Of a DNA stretch of 64,000 nucleotides, positions 17,629-27,035 are shown one piece after another. Under the pieces are notes generated by a model, which saw nothing but the letters and a program-made list of their open reading frames with translations, ran no database searches and was not told the origin of the DNA. Each line of letters starts with the position of its first letter. Within the stretch, counting starts at the first letter, position 1. The position numbers were made by a program, and so were the translations under genes. Location of the stretch: assembly GCF_021245805.1 (NCBI RefSeq), contig NZ_JAJJNF010000005.1:62001-126000 (forward strand), given 5' to 3'. The stretch is from Mangrovimonas futianensis. GTDB lineage: Bacteria; Bacteroidota; Bacteroidia; Flavobacteriales; Flavobacteriaceae.

Positions 17629-17646
17629 TTAGGTGTTATTTAGTTG

Positions 17647-17674
17647 AGCACCTCAGTTTTGAGGTGCTTTTTTT
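17647..17674 (+). terminator. terminator of the aceB-aceA operon
   Basis: A perfect 9-bp stem, 17647-17655 with 17660-17668, has a GTTT loop and is followed by a T-run. Confidence 0.9.
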
Positions 17675-18707
17675 ATTTGATTTCGTGGGCTTTTATAAAA
17701 TCTGTTATCAGATATGAAATTACCTTACCAATAGGATTTGATGGTTTATCTTCATTAATGAATCCTTCCGAAATATGGAGGTAGGACGCATTGGGTTTTT
17801 GCCCAAAATAGGTGATAAACTTTCTTACCTTATTCAAATTGAATCCGCTTGGATTGGATTGGGAGCCCGAAGCATGCTGAATTGATTTACAGTCAATTTC
17901 GATTCCAAAGGAGTCATCACAAATAAATTCGCTTGCTCTTTTAAGTTCTTGTTTAAACTTCAATTCTTTCCTATTAAAGGCATCGAAAGTATTGAATTCA
18001 ATTTCATTCAATTTATTTAGGGTTGCTAAGTTTGATTCAAGAATATAACTCTCATGCATTCCAAAAATAAAATACTTGTTTAGAAAACCTTCACTAAAGG
18101 CATAACTAAAAGAATTGGAGCTATGACGTCCATCTTCTTTATTGAAATCTGCCTGAATATCGAAATTGATCGCATTAATAGGTTTTTGAAAGCCTAAAGC
18201 GCTGCCTTTAAGACAGCCATAGGCATTATTTTGTCCACCTCCAATGACGATTGGAATTTTACCTGCTTTGACAATTTGATAAACTAAATAGCTTACTTCA
18301 ATATCTATTTTTGATACATATTTTCGGGCTTTGATCTGGTCTTTTTTCTTTTTCGGTTCTAGTTTTTCCAGTTTCTTCTCATAATTTTTAAAATCGAAAT
18401 GACCTAAAATCAACACTTTCTTGGCAGGAGTGAATGGGTTGCTTTGCGTGTTTAACAAAACTTTAAGCGTCTCTTCCCAAATATCGTAAGTCCCAGAATT
18501 TCCATTGTGTGCAAACACTCCAGCATTTTCATTTATGCCAAAAATGACATAAGAAACGTCTAAGTCCTTGAGTTGATCGTATATAGAAGAAATGGTGGTT
18601 AACTTTTTTATTTGTTCCCCAAGTTTTGATTCGGCCGTTCTTTTATTTAAATAACCTTTCAAGTTACTTTTATCGAATAAAATGAAATTGTCCATCAAGT
18701 TTGGCAT
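17673..18707 (-). CDS. arginase-fold formimidoylglutamase-like protein with degenerate metal site
   Basis: 344 residues; a second ATG at 18695 is an equally good start. The whole protein follows the flavobacterial HutG/arginase pattern (YVIFGINENAGVFAHNG, KIPIVIGGG, GRHSSNSFSYAFSEGFL). The metal ligands, however, are changed: GGGH is GGGQ (Q159), DAHxD is DIQAD (Q185), and the DxD-type region reads EIDCK (E270, D272, K274; relatives usually have Asp at 274). Arginase-family enzymes need two Mn ions held by these His and Asp residues, so hydrolysis of formimidoylglutamate is doubtful. hutI lies just upstream on the same strand, separated by one opposite-strand gene. Confidence 0.75.
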   Translation of the reverse strand: MPNLMDNFILFDKSNLKGYLNKRTAESKLGEQIKKLTTISSIYDQLKDLDVSYVIFGINENAGVFAHNGNSGTYDIWEETLKVLLNTQSNPFTPAKKVLILGHFDFKNYEKKLEKLEPKKKKDQIKARKYVSKIDIEVSYLVYQIVKAGKIPIVIGGGQNNAYGCLKGSALGFQKPINAINFDIQADFNKEDGRHSSNSFSYAFSEGFLNKYFIFGMHESYILESNLATLNKLNEIEFNTFDAFNRKELKFKQELKRASEFICDDSFGIEIDCKSIQHASGSQSNPSGFNLNKVRKFITYFGQKPNASYLHISEGFINEDKPSNPIGKVISYLITDFIKAHEIK

Positions 18708-18775
18708 ATAATGTTTAAAATTGTTATTCTAACCTAAACTAAAATTAGTAAATCTAAAAATTAAAACGAGTTATT

Positions 18776-19657
18776 ATGGAAAACAATAAGAGTAATACAG
18801 GATTAAAAGTTGCATTAGGTATTGCCCTAGTTTTATTTCTTGGTGCGGCATTTTACTCTTTTAGCCTACTAAACGAGAAAAAGGAGACTGAAGCTCAATT
18901 GACTAAAGAGAAACAAATGGTCATTAATGATTATGATAAATTGGCCAAACAATATGATTTAGCTATTAAAGACAATGAAATTTCAAACCAAAATTTGGTA
19001 GATGCTAAAGCACGTATTGAAGGATTAATTGATTCTTTAAAAGTATCGGAAACCAACGTTCAAAGTCTTTGGAGATACAAAAAGAAATATTTGAACCTTC
19101 AACAAGAAATGGATGTGTTAATGGCTGAAAATGATAAATTGAAAATTGAAAATCAACTATTGGCTACTTCATTGGATAGTACAAAAATCAGACTTGAAGA
19201 AAGAACCATGTTTACTGACTCTTTGTTAGTTCAAAATACTGCCCTTGCTGAAGTTATGAGTGATGCCTCTGTATTGCAAACCGTTGATTTAAAAGGGTTT
19301 GGAGTTATTGAGCGTTCTTCTGGAAAATTAATACCAACTGAGAGAGCTAGACGTTCTGATAAAATCAGAGTTTGTTTCACCGTAGCGAAAAATAAGTTGG
19401 TTCAAGCTGGGGAGCAAGAATTGTATGTTCAGGTTGTAGGACCTAATAATCAAATTTTAGGTGTGAATGAGCAAATTCAAATGGGAGAAGAAACGATCAA
19501 TTATAGTGTGGTAAGTACTTTTAATTATGAAAATACCAATTTGAATATTTGCGAGTTTGTTGAGCCTTTAAATGATAAATTTGAAGATGGACGATATAAA
19601 GTAAATGTTTACAATGATAAAGAATTGATTTCTTCAACTGAGTTTACCCTAAAGTAA
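18776..19657 (+). CDS. membrane-anchored coiled-coil protein of unknown function
   Basis: 293 residues. A short cytoplasmic head and one transmembrane helix (about 9-31, VALGIALVLFLGAAFYSF) are followed by a coiled coil over about 33-155 and a C-terminal beta domain of about 130 residues (RVCFTVAKNKLVQAGEQELYVQVVGP). The layout is that of a periplasmic stalk protein. I do not recognise a named family. It is followed by its own terminator and sits alone on the plus strand between two hut-type genes. Confidence 0.75.
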   Translation: MENNKSNTGLKVALGIALVLFLGAAFYSFSLLNEKKETEAQLTKEKQMVINDYDKLAKQYDLAIKDNEISNQNLVDAKARIEGLIDSLKVSETNVQSLWRYKKKYLNLQQEMDVLMAENDKLKIENQLLATSLDSTKIRLEERTMFTDSLLVQNTALAEVMSDASVLQTVDLKGFGVIERSSGKLIPTERARRSDKIRVCFTVAKNKLVQAGEQELYVQVVGPNNQILGVNEQIQMGEETINYSVVSTFNYENTNLNICEFVEPLNDKFEDGRYKVNVYNDKELISSTEFTLK

Positions 19658-19682
19658 AATAAAACATAGAAAATAAAATAAT

Positions 19683-19713
19683 CCCCGGAAGTGATTAACT
19701 TTCGGGGTTTTCT
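19683..19713 (+). terminator. terminator after the coiled-coil membrane protein
   Basis: A 10-bp stem, 19683-19692 with 19698-19707 (one G-U pair), is followed by TTTTCTTTT. It may also serve hutI on the other strand. Confidence 0.85.
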
Positions 19714-19724
19714 TTTATGTAAAT

Positions 19725-20960
19725 TTAAATCTTTACGCCATTGATGTATACGGCGTCAATGTGATTATCCCCAAAAGCATAGGGTAGGTAGTGATAGCTT
19801 GGAATTTCTTTGGTAATCATTATATTGGCCTTTTTGCCCCGACAAATACTTCCATACATATTACTAATTCCCATGGCATAAGCACCATTGATGGTTGCTG
19901 CATTAATAGCCTCTTCAGGCGTCATTTTCATTTTGATACAAGCGGTACTTACTACAAAATTCATATTCCCGCTTGGGGTAGAACCTGGATTGTAATCTGA
20001 TGCCAAAGCTATTGGGATTCCAGCATCTAAAAGTTTTCTTGCAGGTGTATAAGGAATACTCAAGAAGTAGGAACAAGAAGGTAAGGCCACCGGCATGGTA
20101 TTACTGTCTTTGAGAACAGCAATATCTTCCTCTGATAATTCTTCAAGATGATCTACTGATAAAGCATCGTATTTTACTCCTAGGGCAATTCCCCCAAAAG
20201 CATTAAACTGATTGACGTGAATTTTTGGAATTAACCCGTAAGATGCTCCCGCTTGTAAGATGCGTTCGGTTTGTTCTAAAGAGAAGTATCCTTTTTCACA
20301 AAAAACATCTATATTTGAGGATAACTGCTCTTTAGCTATTTGAGGAATCATTTCCTCAATGATTACATCTACATAGCCATCGGGATTATCTTTAAACTCT
20401 TTTGGAATAGCATGTGCCCCCAAAAATGTGGATATCACCTTAACGGGGAAATCGTGTTTTAATCTTTTTATGACACGGAGCATTTTTAATTCGGCATCCA
20501 AAGTCAATCCGTACCCTGATTTTATTTCGATAGCTCCAGTTCCCATTTTCATGACCTCCGTTAGCCGTTGCGCAGATTGATCATACAAGTCATCTTCAGA
20601 AGTATTTTGAAGCTTTTCAGCAGAATTTAGGATACCTCCACCACGATTAGCAATTTCTTCATAACTAAGTCCATTAATTCTATCAACAAACTCTTGCTCC
20701 CTGTTTCCTGCATAAACTATATGAGTATGGGAATCGCACCATGTGGGTAGTACCATTTTTCCTGAGGCATCGATTACTTCATCTGCATCCATGTCTTCAA
20801 AATCGTCCATTTTTCCAAATTCAACAATGGTATCATGTTCAATGAGTAAGTAGGCATTTTTAATGGAGGGCAACTCTTTCATTTCTTCACCATTTAAAAC
20901 GGTTACGTTTGTGGTTCGGGTTTGAAGGAGCTCTTTGATGTTTTTAATTAAAATAGTCAA
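19725..20960 (-). CDS. hutI: imidazolonepropionase
   Basis: 411 residues, an amidohydrolase of histidine degradation that converts imidazolone-5-propionate to N-formimidoyl-L-glutamate. Landmarks are the metal-binding SHTHIVYAGNRE stretch (the family's HTH), GGGI with an IEIKSGYGL segment, FLGAHAIP, the HVNQFNAFGG metal and substrate region, and ASDYNPGSTPSGNM. Length is normal. No hutH or hutU is visible in this window. Confidence 0.94.
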   Translation of the reverse strand: MTILIKNIKELLQTRTTNVTVLNGEEMKELPSIKNAYLLIEHDTIVEFGKMDDFEDMDADEVIDASGKMVLPTWCDSHTHIVYAGNREQEFVDRINGLSYEEIANRGGGILNSAEKLQNTSEDDLYDQSAQRLTEVMKMGTGAIEIKSGYGLTLDAELKMLRVIKRLKHDFPVKVISTFLGAHAIPKEFKDNPDGYVDVIIEEMIPQIAKEQLSSNIDVFCEKGYFSLEQTERILQAGASYGLIPKIHVNQFNAFGGIALGVKYDALSVDHLEELSEEDIAVLKDSNTMPVALPSCSYFLSIPYTPARKLLDAGIPIALASDYNPGSTPSGNMNFVVSTACIKMKMTPEEAINAATINGAYAMGISNMYGSICRGKKANIMITKEIPSYHYLPYAFGDNHIDAVYINGVKI

Positions 20961-20998
20961 AATGCAAATTATTAGGTTGGTTTTTGATAAAAATAAAA

Positions 20999-21028
20999 AA
21001 AACGCTAATAGAAATCCCTTAGCGTTTT
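20999..21028 (-). terminator. terminator of fumC
   Basis: A perfect 10-bp stem, 20999-21008 with 21019-21028, has a 10-base loop. Read on the minus strand it ends in a U-run. Confidence 0.8.
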
Positions 21029-21048
21029 AAAAATATGATAAATTCTAA

Positions 21049-22446
21049 TTATTTTAAACTGCCTACCATTTCTTCGGGTTTAACCCAAGAATCGTAATCT
21101 TCTGCCGTTACATACCCTAAATTAATGGCCTCCTCACGTAGGGTAGTACCATTTTTATGAGCAGTATTAGCAATTTCAGCGGCTTTGTAATAGCCAATTT
21201 TGGTATTAAGTGCTGTAACCAACATCAATGAATTGTTCAAAAGTGTTTTGATAACATCATGGTTAGGTTCGATTCCATTAGCACAGTGGTCATTAAAACT
21301 TACACATGCATCTCCTATCAATTGGGCAGACTGTAAAAGATTTGCAGCCATAACAGGTTTAAAAACATTCAATTCATAATGTCCTTGTGTACCTCCAACG
21401 GTAACTGCTACATCATTCCCCATAACTTGGGCGCAAACCATAGTAAGTGCTTCACACTGCGTTGGATTTACCTTACCGGGCATTATAGAACTTCCAGGTT
21501 CATTTGCTGGAATAATAATTTCTCCAATCCCTGAACGAGGACCAGAAGCCATCATTCTTATATCATTTGCTATTTTATTTAAAGAAACAGCCAATTGTTT
21601 TAGAGCACCGTGTGATTCAACCAATGCATCATGCGCAGCCAAAGCTTCAAATTTATTTTTAGCTGTGATAAACGGTAAGCCAGTGAAATCTGCAATGTAT
21701 TTGGCAACCAAAACATCATAGCCTTTAGGAGTATTTAATCCAGTTCCAACTGCGGTTCCTCCTAAAGCTAATTCAGCTAAATGGTGAAGCGTGTTTTCAA
21801 CGGCTTTAATACCATGATCTAATTGTGCTACATAACCAGAGAATTCTTGACCTAAGGTTAAAGGCGTTGCATCCATTAAATGCGTTCTACCAATTTTCAC
21901 AACATCTTTAAACGCTTGTGATTTTTCATAAAGCGTATTTCTTAATTTGATTACTCCTGGAATAGTAGTTTCTACTATCTTTTTGTAGATAGCGATGTGC
22001 ATTCCGGTAGGGAAGGTGTCGTTTGAAGACTGCGATTTATTTACATCATCATTTGGTTGAATGGTTTTTTCGCCTTCTCCTATGGTTTTACCTGCCAATT
22101 GATGTGCTCTATTGGCAACAACCTCATTGACATTCATATTACTTTGGGTTCCAGATCCTGTTTGCCAAATAACTAATGGAAATTGATCATCATGTTTTCC
22201 AGCTAAAATCTCATCACATACCTGAGCAATCAAATTTCGTTTACTTTCATCTAAAACACCCAATTCATGGTTGGCATATGCAGCTGCTTTCTTTAGGTAA
22301 GCAAAACCATAAACTATTTCTAAGGGCATGGATGCAGGTGCACCTATTTTAAAATTATTTCTAGATCTTTCAGTTTGGGCACCCCAAAGTTTATCTGCAG
22401 GGACTTTTACTTCGCCCATCGTGTCTTTTTCTATACGATAGTTCAT
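21049..22446 (-). CDS. fumC: class II fumarate hydratase
   Basis: 465 residues, the normal length. It interconverts fumarate and malate in the TCA cycle. Motifs visible are the superfamily signature GSSIMPGKVNP, TGSGTQSNMNVNEV, NKSQSSNDTFPTGMHIA and GRTHLMDATPLTLGQEF. It is iron-independent by family. A possible -7 element (TAAATTTG on the minus strand at 22472-22479) lies 25 bases upstream of the ATG, without a clear -33. Confidence 0.97.
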   Translation of the reverse strand: MNYRIEKDTMGEVKVPADKLWGAQTERSRNNFKIGAPASMPLEIVYGFAYLKKAAAYANHELGVLDESKRNLIAQVCDEILAGKHDDQFPLVIWQTGSGTQSNMNVNEVVANRAHQLAGKTIGEGEKTIQPNDDVNKSQSSNDTFPTGMHIAIYKKIVETTIPGVIKLRNTLYEKSQAFKDVVKIGRTHLMDATPLTLGQEFSGYVAQLDHGIKAVENTLHHLAELALGGTAVGTGLNTPKGYDVLVAKYIADFTGLPFITAKNKFEALAAHDALVESHGALKQLAVSLNKIANDIRMMASGPRSGIGEIIIPANEPGSSIMPGKVNPTQCEALTMVCAQVMGNDVAVTVGGTQGHYELNVFKPVMAANLLQSAQLIGDACVSFNDHCANGIEPNHDVIKTLLNNSLMLVTALNTKIGYYKAAEIANTAHKNGTTLREEAINLGYVTAEDYDSWVKPEEMVGSLK

Positions 22447-22719
22447 TGTGAGATACGTTATAAATTTCCAACAAATTTAAGGTTTTTGGTTGGTCTTTTT
22501 GCCATCGATTTTTAAATAGTTGTAGACTAAATTGAATTTTTTTAAGGTCTTTGGAGGTGTTTAATTTATTCCCTTTTACATATGGAATTTTAATGAAGAA
22601 TAACATGATATTTATCCTTTTAATTGGTCAATAATTATTGTCTAAATGATATAACTTTTTTTGAAGTTACTTATCATTTCGAATCGCATTTTGTTTTACA
22701 TTAGCATCGTTATTTAGCG

Positions 22720-23310
22720 ATGACATTATACCGAAAAATCCAAGCCGTGGAACGGGTGTTCAAAGGATTGGAAAAGGACGTGGCGGCCTTTAAACATGTC
22801 ACAAGGCTTGAGTGCTTGGTAGGTTGTGGAAAATGTTGCAACAAACCAGATATAAGTGCTTCTCCTTTGGAATTTTTACCTTTTGCTTATCACCTTTACA
22901 AACGAGGTTTGGCTTTGGAATATTTGGATCGAATTAAGGATCATCCAAATTCCAATTGTATTGTTTTATCACCACTTTTGATTCCGGATAAACCAGGGTT
23001 TTGTACAGAATATCCTTATAGAGGATTGATTTGCAGACTATTTGGTTTCTCGGCTGCTATAAATAAATATGGGAATCCAGAATTGGTAACATGCAAATCT
23101 ATTAAGGAAACTTACCCAGATGCTGTAGAAAAGGCAAAAAGCCACATAATGGAGGGAAAGGATACACCCATTATGCGTCATTATTATTTTAAATTACAAA
23201 GTATAGATGGTGATCTTTGTTCTAAATTAATGCCTATTAACAATGCGATAGAAGAAGCTCTCAAAATAGTTTTAAGTTACTATGCTTATCGCCGGCCGAG
23301 GTCGGCTTAA
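22720..23310 (+). CDS. YkgJ-type cysteine-cluster protein (putative Zn/Fe-chelating)
   Basis: 196 residues. The N-terminal cysteines C32, C36, C39 and C40 (ECLVGCGKCC), followed by a later FCTEYPYRGLICRLFG segment, match the YkgJ cluster (CxxxCxxCC...C...Y...R...C), which is thought to bind zinc or iron-sulfur. The rest is helical. It is not clearly in an operon with its neighbours. The biochemical role of the family is not established. Confidence 0.8.
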   Translation: MTLYRKIQAVERVFKGLEKDVAAFKHVTRLECLVGCGKCCNKPDISASPLEFLPFAYHLYKRGLALEYLDRIKDHPNSNCIVLSPLLIPDKPGFCTEYPYRGLICRLFGFSAAINKYGNPELVTCKSIKETYPDAVEKAKSHIMEGKDTPIMRHYYFKLQSIDGDLCSKLMPINNAIEEALKIVLSYYAYRRPRSA

Positions 23311-23350
23311 TTGACATTCTATTTATAAGTTTGTGAAATAACCATAAAAA

Positions 23351-23380
23351 AAAGGGTAGCTAAAATGGCTACCCTTTTTT
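23351..23380. terminator. bidirectional terminator between the YkgJ-type and T9SS genes
   Basis: A perfect 10-bp stem, 23351-23360 with 23368-23377, has flanking A and T runs. Confidence 0.88.
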
Positions 23381-23397
23381 ATAAGAAGTTAGAACTT

Positions 23398-25071
23398 TTA
23401 GTTTTTAATAATTCGTTTGGTGAACGACTCGCCATTAGAACCAATTACTTTTAATAAATAAGTGCCAGAGGTTAGATGGCTGATGTCTATTCCTTCCGAG
23501 GATTTAACATCATTGGTATTCATGACTTCTTGCCCCATTAAATTGTAAATAGATAAGGAGTTTAAAGAAGTTAATGATTTAACATAAATTAGATCATTTG
23601 TAGGATTTGGATAAACCGAAAATCCTGCAAGCTCATGTTCATCAGTAGTTAAAGAAGGACCATAAGTAATGGTGATTTTCCATGTGTTATTATTTACCCT
23701 ATTATAATTGGTTCCGCATCCAGAACCTCCCCATGTTCTCCAAGCATGAAGTTCAAAATCAACATCACCTGATAATCCATTAGCGATATCAATACCTTCT
23801 CTATGATAAGTGAAAGTACCTCCACTGTTACTTGCTCCTGTTGCAACTGATGATTCGGTTGCTCCTGAAGTTGTACAAATTAAAAAGGATCTTTGCTCAG
23901 ACATCCAGGCTCCTGCGGCCGCTGTCATTTCATAATCAAGCGTTATATTTGAAATTTCATAACCCTCAGGCACACTTATCGTCATGGCTCCAGGACAGCT
24001 ACTTGTTGATGAAGTAGTAGGAGTACCATAAAGTGTTTCAATATCTCCTGAGTCATATGTAAAACTCATTTGTCCTGTGGTAAAACTTACCATATCCCAA
24101 TCTGTGGCATCCTCTGCAGAGCAATTGGTTCTTATCCAGAAATAGTAGGTAGTACCAATTTCCAATTCGGTTAAATCAAGAGCATTTTCAGTTGTTGGAA
24201 TAGTACCGGTTGGAGTTGTTGATACATCAGGTGTTTCTGTGCCTGTAGTTAAATAGTAATCATAAGGTAAACCAGGTGAAGAAGGTGAAGCTTCCCAAGT
24301 AATAGTGGCGTCATCTACACCTGTTGTAGCAGCCAAAGTATTGGCATTTATACAGGAAGGAGCCAATTCAGCTGTAACTCCCATAATATTTATGACACCG
24401 TTTGCACCTCCACCAGAAGCCTTGGTTATAATAATACTCTCAATCGTTTTTACTTGATTGGCAGTGGAAATTTCCAATTCTATTTGGTATAATCTCGGCT
24501 CGGAGGCGTATTCTTCAATTGCGTCAGTTGTTCTATTAACCCTTCCAAATCCTGAAAGAGCAACTGGTTGCGTTGTGCTGTAAAACCAATCTGGCAATAA
24601 TTGACCGGTAAAAGATTCTGAAGTGGCATCATCAAAAGTTACTTCTACATCAAAATTAGAAGTTCCACTACCCGAAGTTCCCAAAATAAATAATTTAGAA
24701 GCCTCTAAAGTATTAGAAAAAGTTAAGGTTCCTGTTGATCCCGTTCCGGTTATTCTTAATGCATTGCTAGCTCCGTAATCAGCAAATAGAAAAGGTAATT
24801 CAGAATTTGCTTGCGAGGTGAAAGTTCCACTATTGGGTAGAGCATCTGTAAGTGAGGTTGATCCTGTTGGATCAAAATCGTTACTCATAAAGCAAAAATT
24901 AGCATCATCAGCAGCAATGGTAGATGAAGACATAGCTGTACCAGCCCCATTTGCAACAATATCTTGATTGTACCCACCAGTAATTACAAGGGGTTCATAA
25001 GTTTGTGCCATAAGGCTTTGACTAAAGGAGAATAAGCCAAAAAGGCTAAAATAGAGTAATTTTTTTTTCAT
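23398..25071 (-). CDS. secreted multidomain protein with fibronectin-like region and type IX secretion sorting tail
   Basis: 557 residues. A signal peptide lies at 1-22 (ending SLMAQ), followed by a beta-rich domain at about 25-230 and a fibronectin type III-like domain at about 235-330 (ATITWEASPSSPGLPYDYYL, TYYFWIRTNC). A further beta-sandwich domain precedes the C-terminal sorting domain at about 480-557 (FSVYPNPTNDLIYVKS, LSIYNLMGQEV, LTSGTYLLKV, KRIIKN). The tail is diagnostic for export through the type IX system and usually for surface anchoring. No catalytic motif is evident, so binding or adhesion is possible. Confidence 0.88.
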   Translation of the reverse strand: MKKKLLYFSLFGLFSFSQSLMAQTYEPLVITGGYNQDIVANGAGTAMSSSTIAADDANFCFMSNDFDPTGSTSLTDALPNSGTFTSQANSELPFLFADYGASNALRITGTGSTGTLTFSNTLEASKLFILGTSGSGTSNFDVEVTFDDATSESFTGQLLPDWFYSTTQPVALSGFGRVNRTTDAIEEYASEPRLYQIELEISTANQVKTIESIIITKASGGGANGVINIMGVTAELAPSCINANTLAATTGVDDATITWEASPSSPGLPYDYYLTTGTETPDVSTTPTGTIPTTENALDLTELEIGTTYYFWIRTNCSAEDATDWDMVSFTTGQMSFTYDSGDIETLYGTPTTSSTSSCPGAMTISVPEGYEISNITLDYEMTAAAGAWMSEQRSFLICTTSGATESSVATGASNSGGTFTYHREGIDIANGLSGDVDFELHAWRTWGGSGCGTNYNRVNNNTWKITITYGPSLTTDEHELAGFSVYPNPTNDLIYVKSLTSLNSLSIYNLMGQEVMNTNDVKSSEGIDISHLTSGTYLLKVIGSNGESFTKRIIKN

Positions 25072-25273
25072 AAACAGTTGAATAAATTAGTTGATAATAC
25101 TTTAAAAATTTGTTTCTAAAATAAATCATTCGAATAAAATTATTATCAATTTATTTTTAAAATTTTAAGTTAAAAATTGTCAACTTTATAAATTTTTATA
25201 GGGAAATATTATTTTAGTGCAACGTTAAATTTGAGTTGTATTACTTTGTTAATTAATCTTAAAGTTTATTAAC

Positions 25274-25322
25274 TCCTACTTATTTAGTAGGAATTATGTT
25301 TATCTTTGATTTATAAATCAAA
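25274..25322 (+). promoter_or_regulatory. promoter with two operator-like palindromes upstream of the 1-Cys peroxiredoxin
   Basis: The -7 element TATCTTTG is at 25301-25308. TCCTACT (25274-25280) and AGTAGGA (25286-25292) form an inverted repeat at the -33 position, which has no TTTG. TTTGATTTATAAATCAAA at 25305-25322 is a perfect 18-bp palindrome overlapping the -7 element and the likely transcription start. One site could bind an activator and the other a repressor. Confidence 0.65.
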
Positions 25323-25334
25323 ACAAATCAAATT

Positions 25335-25976
25335 ATGGCAACAATAAGATTAGGAGATGTTGCGCCCGATTTTAAGGCTCAAACATCAGAAGGAGAAATT
25401 CAATTTCATGACTGGTTAGGTGACAGTTGGGGAGTGTTATTTTCGCACCCTGCAGATTATACGCCTGTTTGTACTACAGAGTTAGGAACAGTAGCTAAAT
25501 ATAAACCTGAGTTTGACAAGCGTAACGTGAAAGTAGCTGCACTGAGGGTGGATGGGTTGGAATCTCATAAAGGTTGGATTAGTGATATAAATGAAACCCA
25601 GAACACAACGGTTAACTTTCCAATTATTGCAGATGAAGACCGAACTGTTTCAGAATTATATGATATGATTCATCCCAATGCCAGTGAGAAGGCAACAGTA
25701 CGTTCAGTTTTTGTAATTGATCCTGCCAAAAAAGTCAAGTTGATAATTACTTATCCAGCTTCAACAGGGAGGAATTTTGATGAATTAATAAGGGTAATAG
25801 ATTCTTTACAATTAACAGCTTACCACCAGGTAGCCACACCAGCAAACTGGCAAAATGGGGATGATTGTGTTGTCGTTCCATCCATTGCAACAGAAGATAT
25901 ACCCAAGCATTTCTCTAAAGGATACAAGGAGATAAAACCATATTTACGCACTACACCGCAACCGAATTTAAATTAA
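25335..25976 (+). CDS. 1-Cys peroxiredoxin (Prx6 type)
   Basis: 213 residues, the length typical of the Prx6 class. The peroxidatic cysteine is in HPADYTPVCTTELG. The Prx6-type C-terminal arm is present (TPANWQNGDDCVVVPSI and an ending with RTTPQP). Prx6-type enzymes reduce H2O2 and organic peroxides, using external thiols for regeneration. The gene is monocistronic, with a promoter carrying two palindromes and a terminator directly behind it, suggesting dedicated regulation, perhaps by oxidative stress. Confidence 0.93.
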   Translation: MATIRLGDVAPDFKAQTSEGEIQFHDWLGDSWGVLFSHPADYTPVCTTELGTVAKYKPEFDKRNVKVAALRVDGLESHKGWISDINETQNTTVNFPIIADEDRTVSELYDMIHPNASEKATVRSVFVIDPAKKVKLIITYPASTGRNFDELIRVIDSLQLTAYHQVATPANWQNGDDCVVVPSIATEDIPKHFSKGYKEIKPYLRTTPQPNLN

Positions 25977-25980
25977 AGAT

Positions 25981-26006
25981 AAGCACCATATTTTGGTGCT
26001 TTTTTA
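25981..26006 (+). terminator. terminator of the peroxiredoxin gene
   Basis: An 8-bp perfect stem, 25981-25988 with 25994-26001, is followed by a T-run. It ends just before the ATG at 26009, so some read-through may feed the methyltransferase gene. Confidence 0.85.
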
Positions 26007-26008
26007 TT

Positions 26009-26755
26009 ATGAAAAAACCAATTGATAATTTTTCGGCCCAATCAGGAGCTTATAAAAAGTTTCGGCCTACCTATCCTCAGGAATTGTATGTTTTTTTATT
26101 TTCTCAATGTTCCAATTTTGAATCTGCTTGGGATTGTGCAACAGGAAATGGGCAGGTAGCTGCTGTTTTAGCCGATAAATTTAAATCTGTTTGTGCCTCA
26201 GATATCAGTCAGCAACAACTTGAATGGGCAATTTCTAAAGACAATATTCAATATAGTATTCAAAGAGCAGAGAAGACCCATTTTCCTGATGATTCTTTCG
26301 ATCTTATTACTGTGGCTCAGGCTATACACTGGTTTGATTTCAATGCTTTTTCAAAAGAGGTAAATCGTGTTTTAAAACCTAACGGTTTGGTTGCGGTTTG
26401 GGGGTATGGTTTGGGAAGAATTTCAACAGAAATAGATGAAAAAGTCGATCATTTTTACCATGAAATTGTGGGTGATTATTGGAATTTTGAAAGACGGCAT
26501 ATCGAAGAACAATATGAAAACTTGACGTTGGGGTTGAAATACATCAAATCTAATCATGAGTTTTATATAGATACCTTATGGAATATGACACAATTTGAAG
26601 GTTTCTTTAATTCGTGGTCTGCAGTTCAAAATTATATCAAAGCAAATAAAGGAATAAATCCAGTTCCGAATTTGGTTGAAGATGTCAAAGGGTTTTGGCA
26701 AGGTGAGGAGATGAAAGTCTCATTTCCATTGTTTCTAAAATTGTATTCAAAATAA
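26009..26755 (+). CDS. class I SAM-dependent methyltransferase
   Basis: 248 residues. The SAM-binding motif I is AWDCATGNGQVA near 40-52. Motif II/III-like segments follow: a DIS acidic loop, DDSFDLITVAQAIHWFD, and VNRVLKPNGLVAVWGYG. This matches the Methyltransf_11 group similar to yeast Crg1-type and trans-aconitate methyltransferases. The substrate is unknown. It begins only a few bases after the peroxiredoxin terminator and has no evident promoter of its own. Confidence 0.85.
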   Translation: MKKPIDNFSAQSGAYKKFRPTYPQELYVFLFSQCSNFESAWDCATGNGQVAAVLADKFKSVCASDISQQQLEWAISKDNIQYSIQRAEKTHFPDDSFDLITVAQAIHWFDFNAFSKEVNRVLKPNGLVAVWGYGLGRISTEIDEKVDHFYHEIVGDYWNFERRHIEEQYENLTLGLKYIKSNHEFYIDTLWNMTQFEGFFNSWSAVQNYIKANKGINPVPNLVEDVKGFWQGEEMKVSFPLFLKLYSK

Positions 26756-26979
26756 CCAAATTGAATGGCTCAAAGAATTAAAAGATATTGATTAAAATTA
26801 GGTTTTCCTTGTTTGTGAAAAGTGTTTGACAGTAAAAAATAGATCATGAATTTTATTTTTTAAGAAGAAAATCATTACATCCATTTTTAAATGAGTTATT
26901 ATATCTGTCTGATTTATATGTGTTTAATTTTAAATACTTAAAACTGTTTATAACCCTGTTGATAAATGTTAGTAGGGTA

Positions 26980-27010
26980 TTGTGTAACAATTACCTTTGT
27001 TTTATCTTTG
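26980..27010 (+). promoter_or_regulatory. promoter of the 58-codon membrane protein gene
   Basis: TTG (26980-26982), a 20-base spacer and TATCTTTG (27003-27010) match the Bacteroidota consensus and lie 25 bases before the ATG at 27036. Confidence 0.75.
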
Positions 27011-27035
27011 CAAAAAGAACAAAAAATAAACCAAC

